Positions 33,565 to 44,939 of a stretch of 64,000 bases of DNA are shown here, one piece after another; the first letter of the stretch is position 1; the number at the start of each line of letters is the position of its first letter. A model generated the notes under the pieces. It was not told the DNA's origin and ran no database searches. It worked only from the letters and a program-made list of their open reading frames with translations. The translations under genes were made by a program, and so were the position numbers. The DNA is from Syncephalastrum monosporum B8922 (taxonomy: Eukaryota > Mucoromycota > Mucoromycetes > Mucorales > Syncephalastraceae): contig JNEN01001260.1 of assembly GCA_000697355.1 (NCBI GenBank), positions 707,566-771,565 of the forward strand. Direction: 5' to 3'.

Positions 33565-34405
33565 TTTTTTCAATTCTCTACAAATGCCATGAATGCTACA
33601 ATGAGGACATTGTCCACTTCGTGAAGGCTTCGTTTTGCTCTTACCAGCGGTGACCAAGTGAAAAAAAAAGAGGAAGATTTTTGTTTTGCAAAAACCGATC
33701 TCGAATTTGATTTATTCCAAGCCACGCTCAGGAACTCGAAGTGAAAAAAAAAAAAGTCCTACTCTCAAGATACGCATGCCGCTAAGATTGATCCATCCCT
33801 ATGGATCAAGCCCGCTCTCATACACCCTGTTGTCTTAGCTGTATGATCTTTGCCAGAGCATACATAGTAGCAGATAGTGTGGCGAGGGTATGCACATTGC
33901 ATCTCTATAATGGCTCTGCCTGCGTTATGAGCGTGATAGGTCGCTATAAGAAAAATTAGTACACTGGTACGCAGAAATCGAGCAAATTAGATAAATTTGG
34001 ATCCACCTACCTTTTTATATTACGTGAACTACAATCATAACTTATAAACCAATATAGCTTTGCCTGTAACCAGGCGCACAGGGTCCACAAGTAAAGTATA
34101 AAAAAAAGGGAGGGTTGAGCAAAAGGGGGCGGATCCAAGCAGTCGAAATTGCAGTTTACGCATTTTTTATGCACACAAAAACATTTTTTTAATGTTTTCG
34201 ACCTCTACATGCAGAGCAGGAATAGAGCAAGGTCACATTCCTGACAGCTAGTGCAGCAGAAAGATGGATAGACAGACAAAAAGAGCAGGCTAGGATGCAG
34301 GATAAAGTGGACGGTGGTGGCAAAGAGAGGATGCAAGTCACAGAGCGGGAGGAGGTTTCAATAGATGGGCAGACTGCGAAAACACTTTTGCTTTACTGGA
34401 ATACT
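33565..34405. other. Divergent intergenic between uS10 and eIF4E
   Basis: Contains A-rich runs at 33660-33675 and 33745-33757 and a T-rich run near 34185. Both promoters lie here. An in-frame ATG at 34295 extends the eIF4E frame, but the added residues are not eIF4E-like. Confidence 0.55.
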
Positions 34406-35341
34406 ATGACAGACGTTGAGACTCGTCCCGCAGCAGTTCCCGTTGAGGAGGAGAAGCCCGTTGCCGACTCCTCTGCTGGTGAATCCACCACTACCGCCGG
34501 TGCTGCTGCTGACACGCCCAATGACCAGCAACAGAACAACAATGCCGAGGCTGAGCCAGTCACCACCGTCTTCCACGATCGCATCAACTACAATGTCAAG
34601 CACCCGCTTCACAACTCGTGGACTCTGTGGTTCGACAACCCTGGCAAGAAGGCCAGTGTCTCGTCCTGGTCCCAGAACCTCAAGGAAATCGTCACTCTCG
34701 ACACCGTCGAGGACTTTTGGGGGTAAATTTGAATTGCTCTCGCCCTTCTCCATGTTGACGCGAGGCACTGATTCCCACTCGATCGTCCCGTTTTTTGTAG
34801 TGTTTACAACAACATTGCCAAAGTGAACCACCTCGATACCAACTCAAACTATCATTTCTTCAAAAAGGGCATCCGACCCGAGTGGGAAGACCCCGCCAAC
34901 ACGAACGGTGGCAAGTTCAGCATTCAATTCCCCAGAGCCAGAACAGGTGACAAGATCAACGAGTATTGGTTGAACCTCGTAAGTTGCCCCCGCTCTGTCC
35001 AGAGGTGGCATTTCCATATTCACGCCTACCTTCCAAAATAGCTCCTCGCCATGATCGGCGAGCAGTTTGAGCATGAACACGAAGTCTGCGGTGCTGTCAT
35101 TTCTGTCAGAAAGGTTTTCTTCCGTGTCGCCATGTGGATCCGCAGTTCGGAACGGAATGAAAAGATTGAGAAACTTGGGTAAGAGGCACAGATGTCACAC
35201 ATATCTATGAGATAACTCATGGTTCCTTTACTGTTGGCCTCTAGTTACCAAATCAAGGAGTTCTTGACCATTCCTCCCAACACGCAGCTCGAGTTTACGC
35301 CCCACGGTGAAAACCAGAAGGCTCAAAAGTTCACCCTCTAA
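34406..35341 (+). CDS. EIF4E: mRNA cap-binding protein eIF4E
   Basis: Exons 34406-34722, 34801-34978, 35042-35178 and 35245-35341 give 242 residues. eIF4E binds the 5' cap and recruits eIF4G. After a disordered N-terminal 60 residues rich in Ala, Thr and Gln, the fold is clear: HPLHNSWTLWFDN, SWSQNLKEIVTLDTVEDFWG, GIRPEWEDPANTNGGKF and MIGEQFEHEHEVCGAVISVR. The cap-sandwich tryptophans (in WTLWF and PEWEDP) are present. The start was set at the ATG before TDVETRPA; upstream codons look like leader. Confidence 0.96.
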
Positions 35342-36507
35342 ACATCATTCTTTACGCGTGTACAAAGTCCTGTCACGAACAGAAAACATTTGAAAAATCT
35401 GATTAAAAGCTCCTTATTACTGCATTGAAACGCCTGCCTGAACGGTTCCACATATCAATGGCGAGTATGATACACGCACAAATTGGATAGCAGTCAACTT
35501 TATATAGAGCCCGGTGGTCTGTGCTTTTCTATCTGATGTTTAGGACGTATCCTCCTTATCAGAGACGACGTGCCGGCACATGTTTCCCCTAGAAAGAGAC
35601 TTTCAAATAGTATCGAGACCATACATTTAAATCCGGCACTGATAATGGTGCATAGTAACCAAGACTTTTCATATGTTGTTTCGATCTAAAACGTTACTGC
35701 CTAGCGAGCAAAATATGTGCCTCTTGACTGGCATTCTTTTGACAACTAGACCTGAAGCCTTATGTCTGATGCTATGGCGCTTATCCCAAAAATGCAATAA
35801 ACTAGAAAGCGGATATACAACAAGATCGATGTATCAAGCACGGTATATGGCCACTTCTTATGCGTCTGGAAGGGCACACACGCCCAGGAGATCAGACGAA
35901 CTGGCAAATTGTTTCGTCGGATGACTAACAAAGTTAGCGCCTCGACAACTCTCTTTTGCCTGCTGTCCAGGGACGTTCCCACGTTTGAGGCTCTGTAAAA
36001 GAAAGTTAAGGCGTTACACCGACGTCTCAGAACTTTGATGTGTTGATTTATGCAGTTTAAAGTAGGCACGTGTTGCGTCTTGCTTTAAAAGTCGCAACCT
36101 GGTCGGATAAATGGTATGCCATACCGGATTTAGAGACAGAAAATGCAGGATACAGGGCCAGAGAGCAGACGGACCTGTATACAGATTGGCGAGAGCAAGA
36201 GATCCAGGTGTGGTTCGGCGAGGGTTGAGGATATTATGTACGAACTATTGACAGCAGCAGTAAGTAGGATAGCGGACCGCCAAGCGGGCACGAAAGGACA
36301 AGTGCCCTGAAAGGAAGGTGCACAGGGAAGTCTAGAGAACCCCTCTTTATAAGGTAGTCTGTATGTATCGTAGCCAAAAGAAAGAGGAATGTCCCGGGCG
36401 AGACGGGTAGAGGATGGATGGATGGATGATACGTTGGATGGAGGGAGCCCAAAGACGGAATTCCGGACGACTCAACTCATGGTCCCCATTTCAATGACAG
36501 TTCGACA
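35342..36507. other. Intergenic, no gene recognised
   Basis: About 1.17 kb, AT-rich on the left. A GATG-repeat patch lies at 36412-36430. The eS7 promoter must be on the right. No coding sequence supported. Confidence 0.5.
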
Positions 36508-37387
36508 ATGGCCTCGCACAAGATCACCAAGCTCGCTGGAGCTAAACAGACCAACGAATTTGAGCTCAACATTGCTCAGGCCCTTGTCGATCTTGAGAAC
36601 AACGTCCCTGACCTCAAGAAGGAACTTCGCCCTCTCAACATTACCGCTGCCCAGGAGGTAATTGCTTCAGCTGAGTGTTGAATATAATATACGACGATAC
36701 GCGGGACACGACGCATATGCTTATACCTTTATGCGACTCGAAACGCTGACGCTGTCTATTCTATAAACGAAGGTCGACATTGGCTCTGGTAAGAAGGCTA
36801 TCGTGATCTTTGTTCCCGTGCCTCAGCTCAAGTCGTATCGCAAGGTTCAGCAGAGGTAACGATAAAATAATATAGGCCTGGAATATGTATCATCATCGGC
36901 GCAGGCATAACTGACAACAAAACGTAAATGTAAAATAGACTCACGCGTGAGTTGGAGAAGAAGTTCTCTGATCGCCACGTTGTGATCGTTGCCCAGCGCC
37001 GTATCTTGGCGAAGCCCAGCCGTCGCGAGGTGCTCAAGCAGCCCCGACCCATCAGCCGCACGCTGAAGGCTGTCCACGACGCTGTGCTCGAGGACCTTGT
37101 GTATCCGTCTGAGCTGGTTGGCAAGCGTATGCGTGTCAAGGTCGATGGCTCTCGCACTATCCGAGCGTAAGTACTCTTCGCATAAAAAAGTACAAATGAA
37201 ACGAGCTTTGCGTAACATGCTCACTGTGTCACTCTATTATTGTAATTTCAATATCCATAGCTTCCTCGATACCAAAGAGGCCAACGCTCTCGAGTACAAG
37301 CTCGACACCTTCTCGGCCATCTACAAGAAGCTGACTGGAAAGACCGTCTCCTTTGAGTTCCCTGCCTACAACGACGAGCTCCTGTAA
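36508..37387 (+). CDS. RPS7: 40S ribosomal protein eS7
   Basis: Exons 36508-36657, 36773-36855, 36939-37166 and 37261-37387 give 195 residues. Conserved blocks include [59 protein letters not shown] and [19 protein letters not shown]. eS7 functions in small-subunit biogenesis and initiation. The start ATGG context at 36508 is preferred over an out-of-frame ATG 14 nt upstream. Confidence 0.97.
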
Positions 37388-37818
37388 GCTTGATTTCTCT
37401 GATACAAATATAAAAAAGTCAAAAAAAGCAAGAAAATACGTCAAAAAAAAAGAAGAAAAAGAAACGAGGAAAAGCGGTCGTACCATCCACTCCTCATATC
37501 GTACAAGCGTGCGTGCACTAACAGAAGCGAGAAACAAAGAAGAAAGAGTTGCATCACGGGCATCTTCTGTTGCATTTGTGTCACGGCGAGGGAAAAAAAA
37601 GTTGGCACACTTTTTTTCCTGGTGCATGCTTACTTGCGTGCTTGCTTTCTTTCGACCTCTCTTTACTCTTTCTTTCTTTCTTTCCTTCTCTCTCTCTCGC
37701 GCTACCTTTGACGTGCCTGTGTTTCACTTGTCTATTTGAGTTGATTCCACTATTTCTTTATCGGACCAGAAAATCAAAGGCATCATAACGACAACAAACG
37801 CAAAATACCCAACTCGCC
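37388..37818. other. Intergenic, no gene
   Basis: A-rich after eS7, then a C/T-rich tract (37640-37705) typical of a fungal promoter. Searched in all frames for a Cys6 zinc cluster belonging to the next gene; none seen. Confidence 0.6.
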
Positions 37819-40800
37819 ATGCAGAGCGCGTTTGCACCAATGAAGCCATTGGGCTATCCATCGCTCGATCTTGTGCATTCTCAATCGAAGAATGTTTACA
37901 AAGAATTGGGTGACATTCGCAAGAGGCTGCAAAAAGAAACGGGTTTTGGACTCGTCTTGAAACCGTACGACCACTCGGGCAAACGGTCGAGGGTAAATTG
38001 ATGCACCTTTCCGGGAAGCACTGGAAAACCAAAAAAAAAAAAAAAAAAACCGTACGTGTTTATCTGACTTGTGGACATAGACACGCTCGGGTAACCTATC
38101 CAGCCAGAGCAGCAACAGTAGTAAAGGCAGCATTTGCAGCAATGGCAGCGGCAACAATAACAGTAACAGTAACCAGAGTAACAATAATAATACTGGCTGC
38201 AGCAATAGCCAACAGACACCCAAGAACGGCCAGTTCACCATCACGTTTGCCTCCCATTCAGCACCGCGCAGCAGACAGCAAAACAAGCACGAGCCATCGC
38301 CGTCGTCTTCAACCGCCACGATGATGGATACAGACCCAGCTTCAGGAACAGAAGTCCAGCGCGATATCGGACTGGACGCAGGGTGGAACATTGATGGTAT
38401 GGGTGAATACGGTCACCTCGTGAAACCTCTCCATCGTCAGCCGACCCATACCGCTATTTCAAAGTTGCCCTCCCCCTCCTCGTCATCATCATCCTACGAC
38501 TTTTTGCTATCCCGGAATCGGGCACTCCCTGTCTCGCCTGAACCTTGTTGGCCACCCCGCTTTCTGTCTCTGCAGGACCAGTACGACCTCATTGAGCTGT
38601 ATTATCGCCACGTACACCCTACCGCCCCCGTCCTCACCCAGGCGGCCATGCTCAATCAGCTGACGCTTTGTCACCAGGGGCTGCCGTCCTACCTTTCGCC
38701 CTTTTATTTCTATGCCCTTTTTGCCAGCGCTTCTCGCTTCTGCGATCCGTCCTGGCACGACAAGCGCGACGAGTGCATGCGGCAGGCCGCTGCCTTTCGC
38801 GGGTTGGACTATGGCCAGTCCAGTCTAAGTTCTGTCCTCGCCCTCCTCATGATGGCCTCCGTGCTGGAATCGTCCAAAACCCAGGAGAGCTTCTCGTCAG
38901 CATGGATGCTGGCCGGAGAGGCTATCCGAATGGTACAAGACCTGGGCCTGCAACGGCGGTGTAACCTCCCCACTCCCGCCGACGATCCCGAGTGCACACA
39001 GTTGGCTGTCCGAACTTTCTGGTACACTTTTACCACCGACAGAGTCATGAGTATCACCTGTGGTCGCTCTTTTGTATTCGAAGAAAAAGACATGTGAGTA
39101 ACGGGAAACAAACGAGGCTTTCTGTGTTCGCGATAAAACAAGCGTCTTTAATACATGTTCTCTGTTTGTTTATTCAGTGATGTGCCTATGCCAGAAATCA
39201 CGACTATCGAACAAGAGAAATTTCCATCCACCGAAATCTATCTGACGAATCTGCACTTTCTCATTGACATGAGTCGTGTCATTGGTCGCATTATCCGCTT
39301 CAACTATTCGGCTCAATCCGCGATGCTCCGCGGACCCTGTTTAGTCAGTTTTCATTTTCTCCCTCGCTCTAACTCTTATTGACTTAGTGTTTTTTGTTTC
39401 TTCGTTTGTTCTGTAGCACCAAGAAGCAATGCTTTCTACGCTTGATTCTTGGATATCGTCGCTTGTCAAGGACTCGCTCTCCTCGCAAGACGATAACACA
39501 GACTTAGCACAGCGCCACTTTGACAAGATGCGTCAGTTTGCTGTCTATGTACTGTTGATTCTCCTGCATCGGCCTTTCGTGCACGATGCCAGATCGAGTT
39601 CCGGTAAAAAGGCTTCAGAATCAAGACCCTCCTTTGAGATATGTTCACATGCGGCAACCATCATTACTCAGCTAGCCTGCGAGGTACCCGCACAGGAGTT
39701 AGCCTATCACACACACCGTGCCATTTCCCTGTACGCGCTCCTCACCGCAACGCGTGTTCACCTTATGAAGGCTTCATCGAAACGCGACAAAGACGCGACA
39801 ATCAATGGCGAGATCAGTTTTATGAAGTCGATGGACCAACTCCGCAAAGTACAGCACTTGTTGCAGCAAGAGCAAACGGGTAATCACCCACGACCGTTGA
39901 CGCTGGACGCGACGCTCGATGCTTTCCAAAGCCAATTTGAACAGCGCGACAGCCAAGAGTTATCTAGCTATGCAGCCGCTGAGTCCCTCTCACTTTCACT
40001 TGGCTCTCAACATTCTTCTGCTCATTATAGCAGCAACCACAGCATTCAAAGTGAGGCTTCCTCCACCACCTGGTGGTCTGCTGCAACCGCAAGCGCGCCC
40101 ACACCGCCCTCGTCCGCTTCATCCGCTATATCGCCCGGAATAACAACTAGGTCGGCCGAGCGTCAGGCGTCCCCAGCAGCGGGGTCGTCTGTATCACCTG
40201 CGGATGGCACTCAGGCTGTCCGGTTTATCCAGGTTAATCCCTCGCGGGTCTCAGTAACTCGGCAAGCTTCTGCCGGAAGGGAGAGCCGCAACGTCCGCGC
40301 CCGGCACACACCGCCACAACCTGACAAAGAGGCCCTCTCTGGTTCACACACAACCACCGCCGCTAGTCCCGCTGCCGCTGCAAAACACCATCCTGTTTCA
40401 GGCTCTCCCGACGTCATGGTACCTACGCCGTTGCCTAGTAGCGATGGGGTCACCATGGCCAGCAGCGGTGGAACAATAGTATCATCACAAGGTCCACCTC
40501 CGCCGCCGTCGACTGTGATGATGCAACCCTTCAACGCATTCCAGACGATGACGAATGATACAAATACGTACATGAATAATCCTTCGTACGGTCTCCTCCC
40601 TATCATTATGGATTTTGGAGCGACGACGATGCCCTCGTCCTCCGAGTTGGCACAACCTTCATCTTCCTTAGAAGGCCACCCGCAGGAGCAGGAGCACCAG
40701 CAGCAGCAACAACAAGGAAACGCTCAGCAAACATGGCCCTACTGTGGAGACCTTCAGACATTTCATTTCTCGATGGATGAGCCTCCTATGGATGACCAGT

Positions 40801-41039
40801 CTGCCATGCTTGGAGCATCGATGGACCAGAGCGCGTTTACTCAATTCTTCACTTCGCACCCTCCTGGTCCACCTCCCACTGCAGCGGCCACTGTCGGTGG
40901 AGAAGGGCCTGCCCCTGTGCTCGCGACGATGGGCAACCATACTCTTCCTGGCGGAGACACAACTACCCCACCTATATACCATCAACCCAACTTTGCACCC
41001 TCGCCGAACGCGTTGGACATACCCATGACCTGGTCCTGA
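37819..41039 (+). CDS. Fungal_trans-domain regulator without visible zinc cluster
   Basis: Exons 37819-37992, 38081-39093, 39178-39343 and 39417-41039 give 991 residues. The middle (about residues 175-400) is the Fungal_trans regulatory domain: DLIELYYRHVHPTAPVL, FYFYALFASASRFCDPSW, SSAWMLAGEAIRMVQDLGLQ and RTFWYTFTTDRVMSITCGR. A Ser/Asn-rich tract lies at residues 65-100, and a long Pro/Ser/Gln-rich activation-type tail from about residue 560. Such proteins normally carry an N-terminal Zn2Cys6 DNA-binding cluster; here the N-terminus is MQSAFAPMKPLGYPSLDL with no cysteines, and none is found upstream. It may act without its own DNA binding or have a distant first exon. The first intron holds an A18 run. 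Confidence 0.82.
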
Positions 41040-42027
41040 AAGTCAGCATCACCCAGCAAACCCAAAAAGAAAAAAAAAGGAATCTTATCCACATACAATA
41101 ATTATCCATCATTTGCCGTAAAGCACCACACACGCACACATATACAGAGCCCACGCAACCCAACATATTTCATATAACTTGTTTTATCTATCACCACGCA
41201 ACAATCCATCAATCCATCAATCTCTCTTATTTGCTCGCTCTAAAAGCATACTGTATACTCTTCCATGTTCCACTTCATGTGCTACACTTCTTTTTCCTTG
41301 TGATACGCGGTGTCCCACCAGAGATATAGACTAAAGTGAGACTGCGGTTGCCCGTCTGCAAAAAGCAGAAGGAGCCGAGAGAGATAGCACGGCCTTGATG
41401 AAAAATGTTGCCATGGTAGACTCACAGTTACTATTTGAGAGCATAAAAAACATGATAAACGCGTCTGTGTGTGTGTTTCTCATGGTCGATCCGAAAAGAA
41501 GGAATCAAAATATAAAGGACTTCCTTTTTCTTTTAGGCCAGGCAACACAACGCGCTAACACATTTTCAGGTGTAAACCGCCTTTCTCCCCTCCTCCCTCT
41601 TCCCTGTCTCTCTCCCACTCCTTCTCCTCTCTCCTCTCGTCCCTCTTTCTTACTCTTGCTCTCTCACTCTTACTTTTACCTTTATTTTTAACTTTTACTT
41701 TTACTTTTACCTTACTCTTATTCTTATTCTTATTCTTATTCTTACTTTTACTCTTACTCTTACTCTTACTCTTACTCTTACTCTTACTCTTACTCTTGCT
41801 CTTGCTCTTGCTTTTACTCTCGGTCTTACTCTGAACAACTTTTTGCCCGCCCCCTGGCCTCCTTCTTCCTCTTATTTTTCCTTTTCTTCTTCTTTTATAT
41901 ACACTTCACTTTAACTTATACACATCACACACACCCAAATACCGTATACTGTCGAATATTGCATATCTTCTCTCACAGTTGCTTTTTTCGGTGCATATCT
42001 TCCTGCTTTAATTTACATATTTTTGTC
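41040..42027. other. Intergenic, no gene
   Basis: Mainly C/T-rich sequence upstream of RAS, including the CTTACT repeat below. Open frames here are low-complexity artefacts. Confidence 0.6.
41690..41824 (+). repeat. TTACTC/TTATTC pyrimidine hexamer array upstream of RAS
   Basis: More than twenty degenerate six-base units (TTACTC, TTATTC, TTACTT, TTGCTC) in tandem, ending about 200 bp before the RAS start. One strand is nearly purine-free apart from A at a fixed position. Confidence 0.9.
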
Positions 42028-43034
42028 ATGTCCAAGGCATCATTTTTGCGAGAGTAAGGTGACGTTTGGCGTCCAGAACAATAAAAGTGTGGCTGACTTG
42101 CACGCGTTTTGTTATTATGCACGTCTCTTGTCATTCCTTTCCAGGTACAAGATTGTCATTGTTGGTGGAGGAGGTAAGGAGAGCAACCCACAGCACCATT
42201 GCCATCAGTCAACCTGAATGCTGACTTGGTCTTTCTCTCGAGGTGTCGGCAAGTCGGCGCTGACCATCCAGTTTATCCAGAGCCAGTTTGTCGATGAGTA
42301 CGACCCAACTATCGAAGGTACACAAATACACACCATTATACTGCCGACAACAAAAGGGGTCGTACATGGCAGGAAATAGGGGATTGACACATCCATCGTC
42401 ATATAGACTCTTATCGCAAGCAGTGCGTTATCGATGATGAAACAGCTTTGTTAGACGTCCTCGACACTGCAGGACAAGAAGAATACAGGTAATTGCGTTA
42501 TTATGATCCTTGATAATATTGCTGTTACTAGTTCTATTACATACTCATCGCTATCCCGCTTATAGTGCCATGCGAGAGCAATACATGCGCAACGGTGAAG
42601 GTTTCATCCTTGTCTACTCCATCACATCTCGTCTGTCTTTTGAGGAAATCACCACTTTCTATCAACAGATCGGTCGTGTCAAGGATCGCGACTCGTTTCC
42701 GATGGTCCTGGTCGGTAACAAGTGCGATCTCGAGGCAGACCGGCAGGTATCCAGTCAAGGCAAGTACTCCATCATCTCATGTGTGCATGGACTTTGACTG
42801 ATGATGAATATCACAGAGGGTCGCGACCTTGCCAAATCCTTTGGCTGCCCTTTCCACGAGACATCAGCCAAACAGCGTATCAAGGTCGACGCCTCCTTTT
42901 ATGAGGTTGTCCGCGAGATCCGCAGGATGAATAAGGAGCAAGAAGCCAGAGCGAAGGGCGGACACCAAAGGGATAATTTTGAAATGGAAGAAGGACATGA
43001 AAACAGTGGTTGCTGTGGTTGTGTTCTCATGTAA
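42028..43034 (+). CDS. RAS: Ras-type small GTPase
   Basis: Six exons (42028-42053, 42145-42173, 42243-42317, 42407-42488, 42566-42759, 42817-43034) give 207 residues. The P-loop GGGGVGKS is residues 16-23, switch I has YDPTIEDSY, switch II is DTAGQEEY, the guanine motifs are NKCD and ETSAK, and the end is CVLM, a CAAX box preceded by two more cysteines that could be palmitoylated. It therefore acts at the plasma membrane in growth/cAMP or MAPK signalling. The residues equivalent to human Gly12/Gly13 are both Gly, so nothing suggests constitutive activity. The fifth intron begins GCAAGT: only this GC donor joins SSQ to EGRDLAK in phase. Confidence 0.96.
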
Positions 43035-44939
43035 AAACACCGATAAGAAACATACACATATCAGAACCTGCCTCTCCTCACGGTTCCGCCCTCTTCCTCC
43101 CACCTTTTTCTAATTCAGACTCTAGCCCTACGATCAGATATTATATATTTATACCTAAATGTTTTAACTAGCCTATGGAATGCGTTCCGAAATAAGCCCT
43201 CGTGTAGTATATTTCATTTCTTCTACACACCTAAGCGACTGGAGCCGGGGTCATTCATACACGCTCACGGCGTGTTGGCCACTGCCTCATCTGCCGGCTG
43301 TTGAGCAGAATGTATTTTTTTTTTTTTTTTTGAGTGCATATTATCAACCACAAGCACTTACCGGTGGGCGTCGGGTAGACATTTTGGCGCAAGGCACATG
43401 TCTATGGGGTGGGGCGAGGTAGTTGGAACAATGGTACCGGCCACCGACCGCCAAGGCTAGGGAGACGCGAACGGAGAAGAAGGACGAGGGAAGAGCAGGT
43501 GGAAAAGAGGAGAGGCAAGAGGAGAGGCACGAACAGAGGAGAATACGGGAGGAGAGGTGGGAAAGAAGACGGCAAGCTTACATCGGAAGCAGGGTAATGA
43601 TGTTCAAGATCATGTACTCTTACGCGACACCAGCTTGCTTTTATGCACACCGGTGCAATACGGGGCGAGCGACCGGTGGCAGAGGGATTTGTGGGAACTC
43701 GTTCAGTCTATGTTGCGCTTATTGGCTTATATTTATAACCGTGACACTTCGCACGTACTAGCCAGAAAAGACTTTGACCAGAGTAACGAAGAGAAGAAGT
43801 AGACAAGGGGGAAAAAGTTCGTCTTCTATGAGTTACACTTACATCAATTGACTTTCATGCGATTACATAAACACGCGTCTGCCAATGGAAAAAAGAACGC
43901 AAGAAATAAAGAACCGGAATTGATGTCAGGTAACTTCCGCATTTCCAAGGATTCATAGGCCTACTTTGTTAACACGCACTTCACGTTTACCGAAGGCGAA
44001 CAGAGTCCTTATGAAAAGGGTATTGATGCTATATGTATTCTGCAGAAGACTTGTCAGATATTGAGATTTTTACCTGCCTTCTCTATGGCACCCGGAAATT
44101 GAAGGGAAAAAAAGAAACAACTGAAGCCGAGTACCCATATGGGATGATAGCATATAGTCATACAATATACGTCAGTTAATGATAGCTACGTATATCTTTG
44201 GTAGAGCAGTGCATAGGTCAGGATTTACGGTTTCATGTCTGCTGGAACATACAAAAATTCGTATCAGCCGCCGGTGTATGATATGATTCCATAAGACAGC
44301 CAGTCTCGCTATCGTTTTGCTGCGGTCATTCGTAACACTCCAAACTGCGCCTTTTCCCGCTGAGCTCCTATGTCTGCACTACAGGTCATCACAACCTACA
44401 CGTGCTCTTCGAGTCTCTCTTGTCCGAGCCGAAGGCTAGCTGAGGCCAAGGCCCCAGTCGTCGATAGGAATGTTGAGTGAAAATTATGTTGCAAGGCTTC
44501 CTTTATGTATATGCAGATATACATACCGTATACAGTATGGAAATACTGAATGCATACAACCTGTATGTCATTAAGGGATGACGTGTATAACGGTATATGT
44601 AGAGAACGATATCAGAAAGGCACGTCACTGCTAATTTCATCATGCACTTTTTTTTGCCAATTTTTCCTAGGAATTTTCGGGCAAAGTTTTAACAGATAGT
44701 AGAACACCAATAGTAGATAGAAGAAGTAGATATGTACTTGGCCCCATTTTCTCCTTTTGGAAAAATGCCGTTTCGTATCTGTCTATGTGCGCAAGACAAA
44801 TGCTCCTCTACCTAGGCAGCATCCCAAATGTGTATTTCCGTGGTATATAAAATTCGTAATATTGGTGTTTGAGTGGGTCGTGTATGTTGGTGAGATGGTG
44901 CGATGTGTGTGATAAAGAAATATGAGGGAGGAATGACTT
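43035..44939. other. Intergenic, no gene recognised
   Basis: About 1.9 kb. Contains a T15 run near 43315, an A/G-rich low-complexity tract at 43455-43570, AT-rich sequence, and copy 2 of the dispersed repeat. No coding sequence supported. Confidence 0.55.
44393..44647 (+). repeat. Dispersed repeat, copy 2
   Basis: Inverted partner of 24731-24992. Begins near GGTCATCACAACCT and ends at GCTAATTTCATCATGCAC before a T-run; copy 1 likewise ends against an A-run, so the homopolymer side may mark one end of the element. Confidence 0.85.

Noticed and set aside
34295..34405. Upstream in-frame ATG for eIF4E
   Set aside because: The extra 37 residues have no eIF4E character, and the ATG at 34406 starts a typical acidic N-terminus.
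43409..43802. Overlapping Arg/Glu-rich open frames on both strands
   Set aside because: They come from an A/G-rich low-complexity tract and have no conserved motif or splice structure.
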